Shown here: in pieces, positions 26,723 through 36,084 of the stretch
Layout: each line of letters starts with the position of its first letter
Numbering within the stretch: position 1 is the stretch's first letter
Assembly (NCBI RefSeq): GCF_902459535.1
Contig: NZ_LR699553.1
Location: 496,001-560,000 of the forward strand
Direction: 5' to 3'
DNA length: 64,000 bases
DNA from: Paraburkholderia dioscoreae
GTDB lineage: Bacteria; Pseudomonadota; Gammaproteobacteria; Burkholderiales; Burkholderiaceae
Translations under genes and position numbers: made by a program
The notes under the pieces: generated by a model
The model's database searches: none
The model's input: only the letters and a program-made list of their open reading frames with translations
What the model was told of the DNA's origin: nothing

Positions 26723-29092
26723 ATGCCGCCTAGACAGCTTTCCCAAACGATTCCCTCTTGTGCCGTAGTGCCGCGCAAAAGGCGGCTCGTCGCGGCGTTG
26801 ATCGCCGCTCCGGGCCTGATGCCCGCGCTTGCGCACGCCCAGCTGGTGGGGGAAGCTGCGCAGCCGCAACCGATCGACGCGCCTTGGGGCATGCAGCTCG
26901 CTCCGCAGCTCGAAGAACGTCCGCTGCAGCCGGGCCAGAAGCCGGCCACGTTCGTGCTCGGCGACACGACGAGCGGCACCACCGACCAGGACATGGCCGC
27001 CAAGGGCTCGGCCGAGGTGCGCCGCAATACGGTCGTCATCAAGGCCGACGCGCTGCATTACGACGAAGACACGGACATGGCCGACGCGTACGGCTCGGTC
27101 CACGTGGTCAACAACGGCAACTCGTTCGTCGGGCCCGAAGCGCATATGCGCGTGGATTCGAGCGAAGGCTTCATGACCGCGCCGAAGTACCACTTCAACG
27201 TGACGGGCGGCTCGGGCAGCGCGGAGCGCGTCGATCTGCTCGACAACGAGCGTTCGGTCTTCACGAAGGGCACGTACACGGCCTGTGCGTGCGCGGACGA
27301 TCCAGCCTGGTACATCAAGGGCAGCGAGTTCGATTTCGACACCGGCGCGGACGAAGGCGTCGCGCACAACGGCGTGCTGTTCTTCCAGGGCGTGCCGGTC
27401 TTCGCCTCGCCCTGGCTGTCGTTCCCGCTCTCGGGTGAACGGCGCAGCGGGGTTCTGCCGCCCACGTTCTCGCTGAGTTCGTCGAACGGCTTCGAACTGT
27501 CGGTGCCGTATTACTTCAACATCGCGCCGAATCGCGATCTGACGCTGACGCCACGTCTGATCTCCAAGCGCGGTGTGCAGTTGCAGTCCACGTTCCGCTA
27601 TCTGTCGCCCACGTATTCCGGCTCGATCACCGGCGAATTCCTGCCGGACGACCATCTGACCAAGACCAACCGCTACGCGCTGTACATCCAGCACAACCAG
27701 AACTTCGGCAACGGGTTCGGCGGCTACATCTACTACAACAAGGTCTCGGACAACACCTATCCGGAAGACCTGTCGTCGTCGGTCAACCAGTTCATGAACG
27801 GCACCCAGCTCCTGTATCAACAGGAAGCCGGGTTGACCTACAACAACGGCCCGTGGTCGGTGCTCGCGCGCGAACAGCACTGGCAGACGCTCACGCCGTC
27901 CGTGGCGCCGTACGGCCGCGAGCCGCAGTTGAACGTGAAGTACGCGAAGTACAACGTCGGCGGCTTCGACTACGGCGCGGAAGCCGACTACTCGAATTTC
28001 CGCATCACCACCGCGGACATGACTCAGGGTCAGCGGGTGATGTTCAACCCGTACCTTTCGTATTCGGTGGTCGGGCCGGGTTACTTCGTCACGCCGAAGG
28101 TGCAATGGCACTTTGCGTCGTACAACCTGAACCACCTGAGCGCCGCGGACGCGGCGGCCGGCACGCCGAAAAACTTTACCGAATCGATCCCGACGCTCTC
28201 CTTCGATACGGGACTGATCTTCGACCGCTCGGTGCGGATCTTCGGTCAGGATTACATCCAGACGCTCGAACCGCGCCTGTACTACGTGTACACGCCGTAT
28301 CGCAACCAGCAGTCGGCCCCGCTGTTCGACACCGCCGATTCGGACTTCGGGCTGGCGGAAATCTTCACGCCGAACACCTTCGTCGGCAACGACCGGATCG
28401 CCGACGCGAACCGCCTGACGGCCGCCCTCACCACGCGTTTCATCGACGCGGCCACGGGCGACGAACGGGCGCGTTTCGTGATCGCGCAGCAGTACTACTT
28501 CCAGGATCAGCGGGTCACGCTGCAATCGACTCAAACCAGTGCGCAGGCCACGCATTCGGACCTGATCGCGGGTGCGTCCTTCAAGCTCGGCGCCGGTTTC
28601 GCTTCGGAAACGGCGTTCCAATATAATGCCGACAACAACCAGTTGGTGAAGACGAGCATCGGCTTCGGGTTCAGTCCGGCCACCGGCAAGGTGATCAACG
28701 TCGCGTATCGCTACACCCGCGCGAACACCACGCTGGACAACACGCCGATCAATCAGGTGCTGATTTCGGGCCAATGGCCGCTCACGCACCGGGTGTACGG
28801 GGTCGGCCGCTTCAATTACGACCTGGGCGGGCATCGGATCGTCGACGGCCTGATCGGCCTGCAGTACGACGCGGACTGCTGGACGCTCGGCGCCGGGATT
28901 CAGCGCTATGCGAACGGCCTGAACACGTCGGGGCAGAATCAGTCGAGCACGCGGTTTCTCGCGCAGTTGACGTTCAAGGGCTTGTCGAGCGTCGACAACG
29001 GGCTGATGACCGCATTCCGCAGCAGCGTGGCGGGTTATACGCCGTTGCCGCCGCCGCCGCCGCCGGAATCGCGTTTCACCAATTACGAATGA
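26723..29092 (+). CDS. lptD: LPS-assembly outer-membrane protein LptD
   Basis: A 789-residue protein that inserts lipopolysaccharide into the outer leaflet of the outer membrane. A signal peptide (basic RKRRL, then VAALIAAPGLMPALAHAQ) ends near residue 40. The beta-jellyroll periplasmic domain covers about 85-230 (VIKADALHYDEDTDMADAYGSV in parts). The beta-barrel fills the rest, with repeated aromatic strands. Cysteines occur as ACACADDP in the N-terminal domain and DADCW near the C-terminus, consistent with the disulfides LptD needs. It is followed by surA, which helps fold it. Confidence 0.95.
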   Translation: MPPRQLSQTIPSCAVVPRKRRLVAALIAAPGLMPALAHAQLVGEAAQPQPIDAPWGMQLAPQLEERPLQPGQKPATFVLGDTTSGTTDQDMAAKGSAEVRRNTVVIKADALHYDEDTDMADAYGSVHVVNNGNSFVGPEAHMRVDSSEGFMTAPKYHFNVTGGSGSAERVDLLDNERSVFTKGTYTACACADDPAWYIKGSEFDFDTGADEGVAHNGVLFFQGVPVFASPWLSFPLSGERRSGVLPPTFSLSSSNGFELSVPYYFNIAPNRDLTLTPRLISKRGVQLQSTFRYLSPTYSGSITGEFLPDDHLTKTNRYALYIQHNQNFGNGFGGYIYYNKVSDNTYPEDLSSSVNQFMNGTQLLYQQEAGLTYNNGPWSVLAREQHWQTLTPSVAPYGREPQLNVKYAKYNVGGFDYGAEADYSNFRITTADMTQGQRVMFNPYLSYSVVGPGYFVTPKVQWHFASYNLNHLSAADAAAGTPKNFTESIPTLSFDTGLIFDRSVRIFGQDYIQTLEPRLYYVYTPYRNQQSAPLFDTADSDFGLAEIFTPNTFVGNDRIADANRLTAALTTRFIDAATGDERARFVIAQQYYFQDQRVTLQSTQTSAQATHSDLIAGASFKLGAGFASETAFQYNADNNQLVKTSIGFGFSPATGKVINVAYRYTRANTTLDNTPINQVLISGQWPLTHRVYGVGRFNYDLGGHRIVDGLIGLQYDADCWTLGAGIQRYANGLNTSGQNQSSTRFLAQLTFKGLSSVDNGLMTAFRSSVAGYTPLPPPPPPESRFTNYE

Positions 29093-29159
29093 CGCTCGCC
29101 CGATCATTTATAAAGTGCGAAAAGACGGGCCAGGCGCGCCCGACATCATTGGAGTATCT

Positions 29160-30521
29160 GTGGCAATCATGAAAAAGCTTCGCTTGGCAACGCTTGCGGC
29201 CGGTCTTGCGGCCGCGGCGTCTTTCCTGTCGGTTGCGCCGGTGCAGGCGCAGGCGCTCTCCGGCAGTAGCGGCCAGACGGTCGACACCATTGCCGCAGTG
29301 GTCAACAACGGTGTCATCACGCGGCGGGAACTCGACGAACGCATGGGCCTGATTACCCGCCGCCTGAACCAGCAGAACGCGCCGGTTCCGCCAATGGACC
29401 AGCTGCGCCAGCAGGTGCTCAACCAGATGGTGCTGGAACGCATCCAGTTGCAGAAGGCGAAAGAAGACGGCATCAATATCGACGACGCCACCGTGCAAAA
29501 AACGCTCGAACGGCTTGCCGCGGCGAACAACCTGACACTCGACGTGTACCGCTCGCGGATCGAGGCGCAAGGCGTGCCCTGGAGCACGTTCACCGGCGAC
29601 GCGCGGACCGAACTCACGCTCTCGCGCCTGCGCGAGAAGGAAGTGGATAGCAAGGTCACGGTCTCGGACGCCGAAGTCGCGAACTACATTGCCAGCCAGC
29701 GCGGCCCGAACGCCGGCCTGACGAGCGACCTGCATCTACAGCACATTTTCCTGAAGGCGCCGCTGAACGCGTCGGAAACCGATATCGAAGCGGCACAGCG
29801 GAAGGCTCAGGCATTGCTCGCCGAAGCCAAGGGCGGCGCCAACTTCGAAAAGCTGGCGAAGTCGAATTCGCAAGCGCCGGATGCATCGAAGGGCGGCGAT
29901 ACGGGTTTCGTTTCGCCGTCCAAACTGCCGCCTGAATTCGTCAAGGCTGCGTCGACACTGCGTCCGGGCGAGATCAATCCGGATCTGATCCGCACCAACG
30001 ACGGTTTCGAAATCGTGCGTCTGGTCGATCGCCGCACGGGCCAGGGCACCAGCTCGGATGCGCCGAAGCTCGTGCAAACGCACGTGCGTCACATTCTGCT
30101 GCGCGTCGGCGACGGCATGTCGGAGCCGCAAGCGCGTCAGAAGCTGCTCGAAATCAAGAACGAGATCGCCGCGGGCGGCGACTTCGCCAAATTCGCGCAC
30201 ACTTACTCGCAAGACGGTTCGTCGTCGCAAGGCGGTGACCTCGGCTGGATCAGCCCGGGCGAGACGGTGCCGGAATTCGAGCGCGCCATGAACAGCCTGC
30301 AGGACGGCCAGATCAGCGACCCGGTCCGCAGCGAATATGGCTACCATCTGATTCAGGTGCTGGGCCGCCGTGAATCCGAAGGCTCGGTCGCGCAGCAGAT
30401 GGATCTGGCGCGCCAGGCCATCGGCCAGCGCAAGGCGGAACAGGCCTACGCCGACTGGTTGCGCGAATTGCGCGACACCGCATACGTAGAAGTGAAGCCC
30501 ACGCTGTCCAGCACGCAATAA
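29160..30521 (+). CDS. surA: periplasmic chaperone and peptidyl-prolyl isomerase SurA
   Basis: A 453-residue exported protein that escorts outer-membrane proteins including LptD. The signal peptide (KKLRLATLAAGLAAAASFLS, cleavage at VQAQA) is followed by the SurA N-terminal domain from VDTIAAVVNNGVITRRELDER. Two parvulin domains follow, beginning about LHLQHIFLKAP and VRHILLRVGDG, each with a GGD-G box (GGDTGF, GGDLGW). GGAG lies five bases before the GTG at 29160; the ATG three codons later is the alternative. It overlaps no gene and is 67 bases after lptD. Confidence 0.94.
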   Translation: MAIMKKLRLATLAAGLAAAASFLSVAPVQAQALSGSSGQTVDTIAAVVNNGVITRRELDERMGLITRRLNQQNAPVPPMDQLRQQVLNQMVLERIQLQKAKEDGINIDDATVQKTLERLAAANNLTLDVYRSRIEAQGVPWSTFTGDARTELTLSRLREKEVDSKVTVSDAEVANYIASQRGPNAGLTSDLHLQHIFLKAPLNASETDIEAAQRKAQALLAEAKGGANFEKLAKSNSQAPDASKGGDTGFVSPSKLPPEFVKAASTLRPGEINPDLIRTNDGFEIVRLVDRRTGQGTSSDAPKLVQTHVRHILLRVGDGMSEPQARQKLLEIKNEIAAGGDFAKFAHTYSQDGSSSQGGDLGWISPGETVPEFERAMNSLQDGQISDPVRSEYGYHLIQVLGRRESEGSVAQQMDLARQAIGQRKAEQAYADWLRELRDTAYVEVKPTLSSTQ

Positions 30522-30526
30522 CCGTC

Positions 30527-31537
30527 ATGACAACCGCTGCCCAGTCCGCCCGCCCACCGTTGCAGATCGCGATCACGACCGGCGAGCCCGCCGGCGTCGG
30601 CCCCGAACTGACGGCGCAGGCACTCGCCGGCGCGGCGGCGCATTGGCCCCACGCGCAGTTCATCGTGCTGGGCGACGCGGACCTGCTGGCCGAACGCGCG
30701 CGCGCCGTGGGTGTCGATTGGAGCGCGCTGGTGGCGGACGGCAAGCGCGTGCGCCTGCAACACCGGCCGCTTGCGGCGCCTGCGGTCGCGGGCAAGCTGA
30801 ACGCGGCCAATGGCCGCTACGTGCTCGATCTGCTCGACAGCGCGATAGACGGAGCGGTGGCCGGCACCTTCGACGCGATCGTGACCGCGCCGCTGCAAAA
30901 GAGCACCATCAACGATGCCGGCGTGCCGTTCACCGGCCACACCGAATATCTGGCCGAGCGCACGCATACACCGCGCGTGGTAATGATGCTGGCCGGCACC
31001 GGCAAGCGCCCGTTGCGCGTCGCGCTGGCAACCACGCATCTGCCGCTCAAGGATGTTTCCGCCGCGCTGTCGATCGAAGGCATTCTCGAGACGCTGCGCA
31101 TTATCGATCACGATTTGCGGCACCATTTCGGTTTGCCGGCGCCACGTATTCTCGTGACCGGGCTGAACCCGCACGCGGGCGAAAACGGTTATCTGGGCCG
31201 CGAGGAAATCGAGGTCATCACGCCCGCGCTGAAGCTCGCGGATGCTCAAGGCATCGACGCGCGCGGCCCGTATCCGGCCGACACGCTGTTCCAGCCGCGT
31301 TACCTGGAGCAGGCCGACTGCGTGCTGGCCATGTTCCACGATCAGGGTCTGCCGGTGTTGAAGTACGCCACCTTCGGCGAAGGCATCAATATCACGCTCG
31401 GCTTGCCGATCATCCGCACCTCGGTCGATCACGGTACCGCGCTCGATCTGGCCGGCACGGGCCGCGCCGATGCGGGCAGCCTGATCGCCGCGATCGATAC
31501 GGCGGTGTCGATGGCGCAGCATCGCCGCGCGGGCTGA
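30527..31537 (+). CDS. pdxA: 4-hydroxythreonine-4-phosphate dehydrogenase
   Basis: A 336-residue enzyme of vitamin B6 (pyridoxal phosphate) synthesis that oxidises 4-phosphohydroxythreonine with NAD. ITTGEPAGVGPEL near residue 15, TAPLQKSTINDAG near 120, FTGHTEYLAER and MFHDQGLPVLKY near 270 are the conserved blocks, including metal-binding histidines. It starts 5 bases after surA, so the two are co-transcribed. A short terminator-like hairpin follows. Confidence 0.95.
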   Translation: MTTAAQSARPPLQIAITTGEPAGVGPELTAQALAGAAAHWPHAQFIVLGDADLLAERARAVGVDWSALVADGKRVRLQHRPLAAPAVAGKLNAANGRYVLDLLDSAIDGAVAGTFDAIVTAPLQKSTINDAGVPFTGHTEYLAERTHTPRVVMMLAGTGKRPLRVALATTHLPLKDVSAALSIEGILETLRIIDHDLRHHFGLPAPRILVTGLNPHAGENGYLGREEIEVITPALKLADAQGIDARGPYPADTLFQPRYLEQADCVLAMFHDQGLPVLKYATFGEGINITLGLPIIRTSVDHGTALDLAGTGRADAGSLIAAIDTAVSMAQHRRAG

Positions 31538-31552
31538 ATCGGCGCCGCGGCG

Positions 31553-31586
31553 GCGCAACTCCTTGTGGGTTCGTTGCGCGTTTTTT
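31553..31586 (+). terminator. probable terminator after pdxA
   Basis: GCGCAAC pairs with GTTGCGC across a 13-base loop, followed by G and six T residues. The stem is short, so read-through into rsmA is possible. Confidence 0.55.
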
Positions 31587-31594
31587 ACCGTGTA

Positions 31595-31618
31595 CGCTGC
31601 CGCTGCCGCTGCCGCTGG
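31595..31618. repeat. short hexamer repeat, about four CGCTGC units
   Basis: Three perfect CGCTGC units and a fourth with one change (CGCTGG) lie between the pdxA terminator and rsmA. It is a minor repeat and may be too short to vary. Confidence 0.7.
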
Positions 31619-31707
31619 GCGGGTGTGGCACGGCGCGTTCGTGCCACAAAGCGCATCGAGCAGCAGGTTCTTTTTCTCAAGCAGTTCTCTTTCTTAGCGT
31701 TTCTTCG

Positions 31708-32541
31708 ATGTCCACCAGCAGACAGCAACAGGGCCGGCACCAAGGTCATATCGCGCGCAAGCGTTTCGGTCAGAATTTTCTGGTCGACATGGGCGTGATC
31801 GATTCGATCGTCGACGTCATCCGGCCGCAGCGCGGCGAGCGCATGGTCGAGATCGGGCCGGGCCTCGGCGCGCTCACCGAACCGCTGATCGAGCGTCTGG
31901 CGACGCCGGAAGCGCCGTTGCACGCCGTCGAACTGGATCGCGATCTGATCGGCCGCCTGAAGACGAAATTCGGCGACCTGCTCGAACTGCATGCGGGCGA
32001 CGCGCTCGCATTCGACTTCGGTTCGCTGGCCGCGCCCGGCGACAAGGCGTCGCTGCGCATTGTCGGCAATCTGCCGTACAACATTTCGAGCCCGCTGCTG
32101 TTTCATCTGACGGCGTTCGCGCATTGCGTGATCGATCAGCACTTCATGCTGCAGAACGAAGTGGTCGAGCGGATGGTGGCGGAGCCGGGCACCAAGGCGT
32201 TCAGCCGTCTCTCGGTGATGCTGCAATACCGCTACGTGATCGACAAGCAACTCGACGTGCCGCCCGAAGCGTTCAACCCGCCGCCGAAAGTCGATTCGGC
32301 GATCGTGCGGATGATCCCGTACGAATTGCATGAACTGCCGGCCGTCGACGAGCGCGTGCTCGGCGAACTGGTGACGGCCGCATTCTCGCAGCGCCGCAAG
32401 ATGCTGCGTAACACGCTCGCCGCATATCGCGATTCGGTTGATTTCGAAGGGCTGGGCTTCGACTTGCAGCGCCGCGCCGAAGACGTTCCGGTGTCGGAAT
32501 ACGTGCGCGTCGCACAGATCGTGGCGGCCAACAAGGCTTGA
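31708..32541 (+). CDS. rsmA: 16S rRNA (adenine1518/1519-N6)-dimethyltransferase
   Basis: A 277-residue RsmA/KsgA enzyme that dimethylates two adenosines near the 3' end of 16S rRNA. KRFGQNFLVD near residue 25, the SAM-binding EIGPGLGALTEPL near 50 and the catalytic NLPYNISSPLLFHL near 120 are intact. The lptD-surA-pdxA-rsmA order is widely conserved. A CGCTGC hexamer stretch (31595-31618) lies in the leader. The ATG at 31708 gives the normal N-terminus. Confidence 0.95.
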   Translation: MSTSRQQQGRHQGHIARKRFGQNFLVDMGVIDSIVDVIRPQRGERMVEIGPGLGALTEPLIERLATPEAPLHAVELDRDLIGRLKTKFGDLLELHAGDALAFDFGSLAAPGDKASLRIVGNLPYNISSPLLFHLTAFAHCVIDQHFMLQNEVVERMVAEPGTKAFSRLSVMLQYRYVIDKQLDVPPEAFNPPPKVDSAIVRMIPYELHELPAVDERVLGELVTAAFSQRRKMLRNTLAAYRDSVDFEGLGFDLQRRAEDVPVSEYVRVAQIVAANKA

Positions 32542-32651
32542 GCGGTGGGCGCCGAGGGTTGAACTCCGAACTGGCAGCTTTGACACGCTGGCGCTCGAAG
32601 TCGTCCACCGCTGTGGCGGTGCCCGAATTTGTTACCCGTTTCGGCGCGGCC

Positions 32652-33587
32652 CTAAATCGTCACCCGCTTTGCCGGCGCGTTGACCAGCGCAATGCCGGCC
32701 AGCACCAGCACCGCGGCCATCAGAAAACGCAGACTGAACGACTCGCCGAGCAGCAGCACGCCGAAGGTCACGCCGAACAGCGGCGTGAGGAACGAGAACA
32801 CCGACAGGCGCGACGCGATATAGCGCGTCAGCAACCAGAACCACACCAGATAGCTGACGAACGCCACCACCACGGCTTGATACGCGAGGCTCACCACCGC
32901 CAGCGGCGTGACGGTTTCCACGCGCGCCTGGCCGAGTGCGAGTGCAAGCGCGAGCAGGACCGCCGCCGAGACTGTCAGTTGGTAGAACAGCGTCTTGCTG
33001 GCGCTCGAATGAGCGAGGCGCGTGGCGCGCACCACCACGGTGGTCGCGGCCCACGCAATGCCGGCCAGCACGCCGAGCACGTCGCCGGCGACACCCGTGA
33101 ATACCGACCCTTGCGCGGCGTGGCCATGCAGGAAGCCGTCCGCGAATGCGAGCGCCATACCCGCGAACGCCACGAAGATGCCGAGCCACTGAATGCGCCG
33201 CATGCGCTCGCCGTCGACGAACCAGTGCAGGCCAAGCGCCGTGAAGCACGGCGCGGTGTACAGAAAGACCGCCATGCGCGACGCGCTGGTCAGCGTCAGG
33301 CCGAGAAAAATGCACACGAACTCGCTGGCGAACAGCACGCCCGCGAGCAGGCCGGCGCCAAGGGTGCCGTCGTCGCGAAAGAGCGGCGTGCCGCGTGAGC
33401 GCGCCCAGCCCCATACGAGCAGTGCCGCGATCGCCGAGCGCAGGCCGGCCTGAAAAACCGGTGGCAGCGCCACGTTGGTGCTTTTGATCGCGACTTGCTG
33501 GAGACCCCAGATCGCGCACAGGCCGATCATCAGGAGGATGGCGACGCTATCCGGGGCGCGGCGTGCGGGCAGTGCAGAGGTGCTCAT
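32652..33587 (-). CDS. EamA/DMT-family membrane transporter
   Basis: A 311-residue protein with about ten hydrophobic segments arranged as two EamA repeats; the first includes IGLCAIWGLQQVAIK and the second AGDVLGVLAGIAWAATTVVVRA. It belongs to the drug/metabolite transporter superfamily, whose members export amino acids or metabolites. The substrate is unknown. The ATG at 33587 gives a typical N-terminus; a longer reading is not hydrophobic. It is convergent with rsmA and divergent from the porin. Confidence 0.88.
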   Translation of the reverse strand: MSTSALPARRAPDSVAILLMIGLCAIWGLQQVAIKSTNVALPPVFQAGLRSAIAALLVWGWARSRGTPLFRDDGTLGAGLLAGVLFASEFVCIFLGLTLTSASRMAVFLYTAPCFTALGLHWFVDGERMRRIQWLGIFVAFAGMALAFADGFLHGHAAQGSVFTGVAGDVLGVLAGIAWAATTVVVRATRLAHSSASKTLFYQLTVSAAVLLALALALGQARVETVTPLAVVSLAYQAVVVAFVSYLVWFWLLTRYIASRLSVFSFLTPLFGVTFGVLLLGESFSLRFLMAAVLVLAGIALVNAPAKRVTI

Positions 33588-33940
33588 TGGACGGAGTCGG
33601 ATCGGGAACAGGTCGTACGATAGCAAACCTGTCCACCTCGCCAACCGATGACCCCACCGCCTACGCGTGCTTCTTACAGGCAGCAAGTTTTTTGCTGATT
33701 TCACAACACCCGCGCAACACACCGTCAGACTAATTTCGCACTCTTGCCGTTTCGCGCTAAGGTTCAGCCACAAACGTTTCGTCAGGATATTCGTACCGGC
33801 TGCATCCGGTGCGGTGCAAGGCTTCTCAGTACGAAGAATGCGAAGTATAGGCGGACAGCAGCGTGCCGGTTTCGCTGAGGGATCCGCCACGGCAGACGAA
33901 CCCAAATCCGCGCAATGCGGAGCCTGTACGAGGAAAAGCG
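33588..33940. other. 353-base divergent spacer upstream of the porin
   Basis: This region is AT-richer than its surroundings and probably holds the porin promoter, but I could not pick a convincing -35/-10 pair. No gene or RNA is supported. A GAGGAAAAGC ribosome-binding site sits at its end. Confidence 0.5.
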
Positions 33941-35062
33941 ATGAAGAACGTAGGCAGGTGGGCCGCGGCGGCAGTGCCTGCGGCGTTGGCGTCGTTGGGG
34001 TGTCAGATGGCGCACGCGCAATCCAGCGTGACGCTGTACGGCGTGGTCGACGAGAGTGTGCGCTATCTGACTCACGCCAACAAGGCCGGCGACTCGTCGA
34101 TCGGACTCGGCAACGGCGGCATGACGCAGAGCCGCTGGGGACTGAAGGGCGTCGAGGATCTGGGCGGCGGATGGTCTACCTTCTTCAAACTCGAAAATCG
34201 CATCTATATCAACAGCGGCCAAAGCGATCCCACGCTGCCGTTCTTCAATGAAGCGCAGGTCGGCGTGCGTTCGGATTCCTACGGCCAGATCATTCTCGGT
34301 CGTCAGTACAACGTCGTGATCGAAGGCGTCACGGTGGCCGGTTACGGCAGCAATTCCTGGATCCCGTACGACTTCAGCTTTCAACCTGAAGTGACGATGA
34401 CGGGTGGCATCTGGACCAGCAACCAGGTGCAGTATCAGGCGAAATATAACGGTTTCACGTTCGCGGCCGGTTACGCATTCGGCGGCAATGCGGGGAATTC
34501 CTACGGCAGCCAGATCGGCGCGGCCGCGGCTTATAAACCGGAAGGCGGTCCGTTCAGCCTGGGCGGCGCGTATGAAGAGTCGAAAGATTCCGTCAACGGC
34601 GCGGCCGCGAAGACGTGGACCTTCGGCGGCGCGTACACGTGGAATCTCACGCGCTTTTCCGCCGGCTACATCGTCAATCAGAACGATGCGGGCTTTTCGA
34701 ATTTCGCCAACGGGCCGTTCACCGCGCCCGTGCTGGCGGCCCTCAAGTACACGGACTTTGCGCGGCGCCGCATGATCATGGGCGGCATCACGCAACAGGT
34801 CAGTAACAAGTGGCACTTTGCCGCGAACATCTGGCGTACGCTGCAGGACGGCAAAACGGCGGCGCAGGACGGCTCCGCCTGGCAGTACCAACTGGTGGCG
34901 GACTACAACCTGTCCAGACGCACCGATATCTATCTGGAAGGCGACTATTCGATCTATCGCGGCGATCTGATCGGTGCGCAACTGCAGGGCGTCAACGGCG
35001 TCGGGCTTGCGCAAAAGGGCTCGCAGATCGGGTTGATGGCAGGCGTGCGGCATCAGTTCTGA
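33941..35062 (+). CDS. gram-negative porin (OmpC-like, Burkholderia type)
   Basis: A 373-residue outer-membrane porin. The signal peptide ends at MAHAQ (residue 27), and the mature protein begins SSVTLYGVVDESVRYLTH, the standard Burkholderia trimeric-porin start. Repeated amphipathic strands such as SRWGLKGVEDLGGG and VGVRSDSYGQIILGRQYN follow, with GYGSN in a loop. It ends in the C-terminal aromatic signature VRHQF recognised by the BAM machinery. It would allow small solutes through the outer membrane. Confidence 0.93.
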   Translation: MKNVGRWAAAAVPAALASLGCQMAHAQSSVTLYGVVDESVRYLTHANKAGDSSIGLGNGGMTQSRWGLKGVEDLGGGWSTFFKLENRIYINSGQSDPTLPFFNEAQVGVRSDSYGQIILGRQYNVVIEGVTVAGYGSNSWIPYDFSFQPEVTMTGGIWTSNQVQYQAKYNGFTFAAGYAFGGNAGNSYGSQIGAAAAYKPEGGPFSLGGAYEESKDSVNGAAAKTWTFGGAYTWNLTRFSAGYIVNQNDAGFSNFANGPFTAPVLAALKYTDFARRRMIMGGITQQVSNKWHFAANIWRTLQDGKTAAQDGSAWQYQLVADYNLSRRTDIYLEGDYSIYRGDLIGAQLQGVNGVGLAQKGSQIGLMAGVRHQF

Positions 35063-35149
35063 GTACGGCTTTCCGTTTGGCACGCTCTGCAGCGGCGCGT
35101 GATTCCGGGTACATTTACGGTCTCGCTATCACGCAACAGGGAGTGCACA

Positions 35150-35536
35150 ATGCGCCTGCTTCACACCATGCTCCGGGTCGGCGACCTGGATCGCTCGATT
35201 GCCTTTTACACCGAACTGCTCGGCATGAAACTGCTGCGCCGCGACGACTATCCGGACGGCAAATTCACGCTGGCATTCGTCGGTTACGAAGATGAGCGCG
35301 ACGGCACCGTGCTCGAACTCACCCACAACTGGGACACGCCTTCTTACGACCTCGGCACCGGTTTCGGCCACCTCGCCGTCGAAGTGGACGACGCCTACGC
35401 CGCATGTGACAGAATCAAGGCACAAGGCGGCACGGTCGTGCGCGAAGCCGGCCCGATGAAGCACGGCACGACCGTGATCGCTTTCGTCACGGATCCGGAC
35501 GGCTACAAGATCGAGTTCATCCAGAAGAAGAAATAA
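35150..35536 (+). CDS. gloA: lactoylglutathione lyase (glyoxalase I)
   Basis: A 128-residue VOC-fold metalloenzyme that isomerises the methylglyoxal-glutathione hemithioacetal. MRLLHTMLRVGDLDRSIAFYTELLGMKLLR (in parts) and LELTHNWDTPSYDLGTGFGHLAVEVDD are characteristic. The expected metal ligands are His6, Glu57, His75 and Glu123 (in KIEFIQ), all present by position. GGGAG lies before the ATG. The ygjP-plsC operon faces it from the other side of the next gene. Confidence 0.94.
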   Translation: MRLLHTMLRVGDLDRSIAFYTELLGMKLLRRDDYPDGKFTLAFVGYEDERDGTVLELTHNWDTPSYDLGTGFGHLAVEVDDAYAACDRIKAQGGTVVREAGPMKHGTTVIAFVTDPDGYKIEFIQKKK

Positions 35537-35563
35537 AGCAGGGCGGCGGGGCGAGATCAGATC

Positions 35564-35962
35564 ATGAATAACAGCAATCCCTACTTCAAGGAACTCGACG
35601 AGATCCACGTCGAACTCGCGGCCCTGTTCGACGGCTCCGCGGATGAAGGCGCGCTGCAACGAATCATGGCGCGCTTCGCTCCGCAATTCACGCTGGTCAT
35701 GACGTCAGGCATCGCACTGGATCACGCCGGCTTGCGTGAGACATTCTCGAAGCTGCGCGGCGCGCGTCCAGGCTCGCAAATCAGCATCCGCGACAAGGAG
35801 ATCGTTGCCGAATATCCGTCAGGGGCGGTGGTGAAATATCGCGAGTATCAGCGCGACAACACCGGCAACGCGAATGTGCGGCGCTCCACGGCGGTGATGG
35901 ATCGCGACGCGCACGGTAAGGTGACGTGGCGTCATCTGCAGGAAACGTTCTGCTCGGAATGA
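35564..35962 (+). CDS. NTF2-like (DUF4440-type) hypothetical protein
   Basis: A 132-residue soluble protein that looks like the NTF2/SnoaL fold: an N-terminal helix region (ELDEIHVELAALFDG), a middle with FAPQFTLVMTSGIALDHAGL, and C-terminal strands RRSTAVMDRDAHGKVTWRHLQETF. Such proteins may be enzymes or binding domains. The role is unknown. It is 27 bases after gloA on the same strand and could be co-transcribed. Confidence 0.65.
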   Translation: MNNSNPYFKELDEIHVELAALFDGSADEGALQRIMARFAPQFTLVMTSGIALDHAGLRETFSKLRGARPGSQISIRDKEIVAEYPSGAVVKYREYQRDNTGNANVRRSTAVMDRDAHGKVTWRHLQETFCSE

Positions 35963-36023
35963 GCGGGAGAGTGTGACAAGCCGGTGCTTCAGTTTGAAAT
36001 TGAAGCGCCGGTTTCAAGGCGCG

Positions 36024-36084
36024 AGGTGCCAGGTGCCAGGTGCCAGGTGCCAGGTGCCAGGTGCGAGGCCCGAGGCCCGAGGCC
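36024..36084. repeat. heptamer tandem repeat, AGGTGCC then AGGCCCG
   Basis: Five AGGTGCC units at 36024-36058 are followed by AGGTGCG, two AGGCCCG units and a partial AGGCC, keeping a strict 7-bp period for 61 bases. It lies between the convergent NTF2-like gene and ygjP. The shift in unit sequence along the array suggests successive rounds of expansion. Confidence 0.92.

Noticed and set aside
35981..36023. Terminator in the sequence leading into the AGGTGCC array
   Set aside because: CTTCA/TGAAG-type and GGCGC pairings are short and not followed by a T-run.
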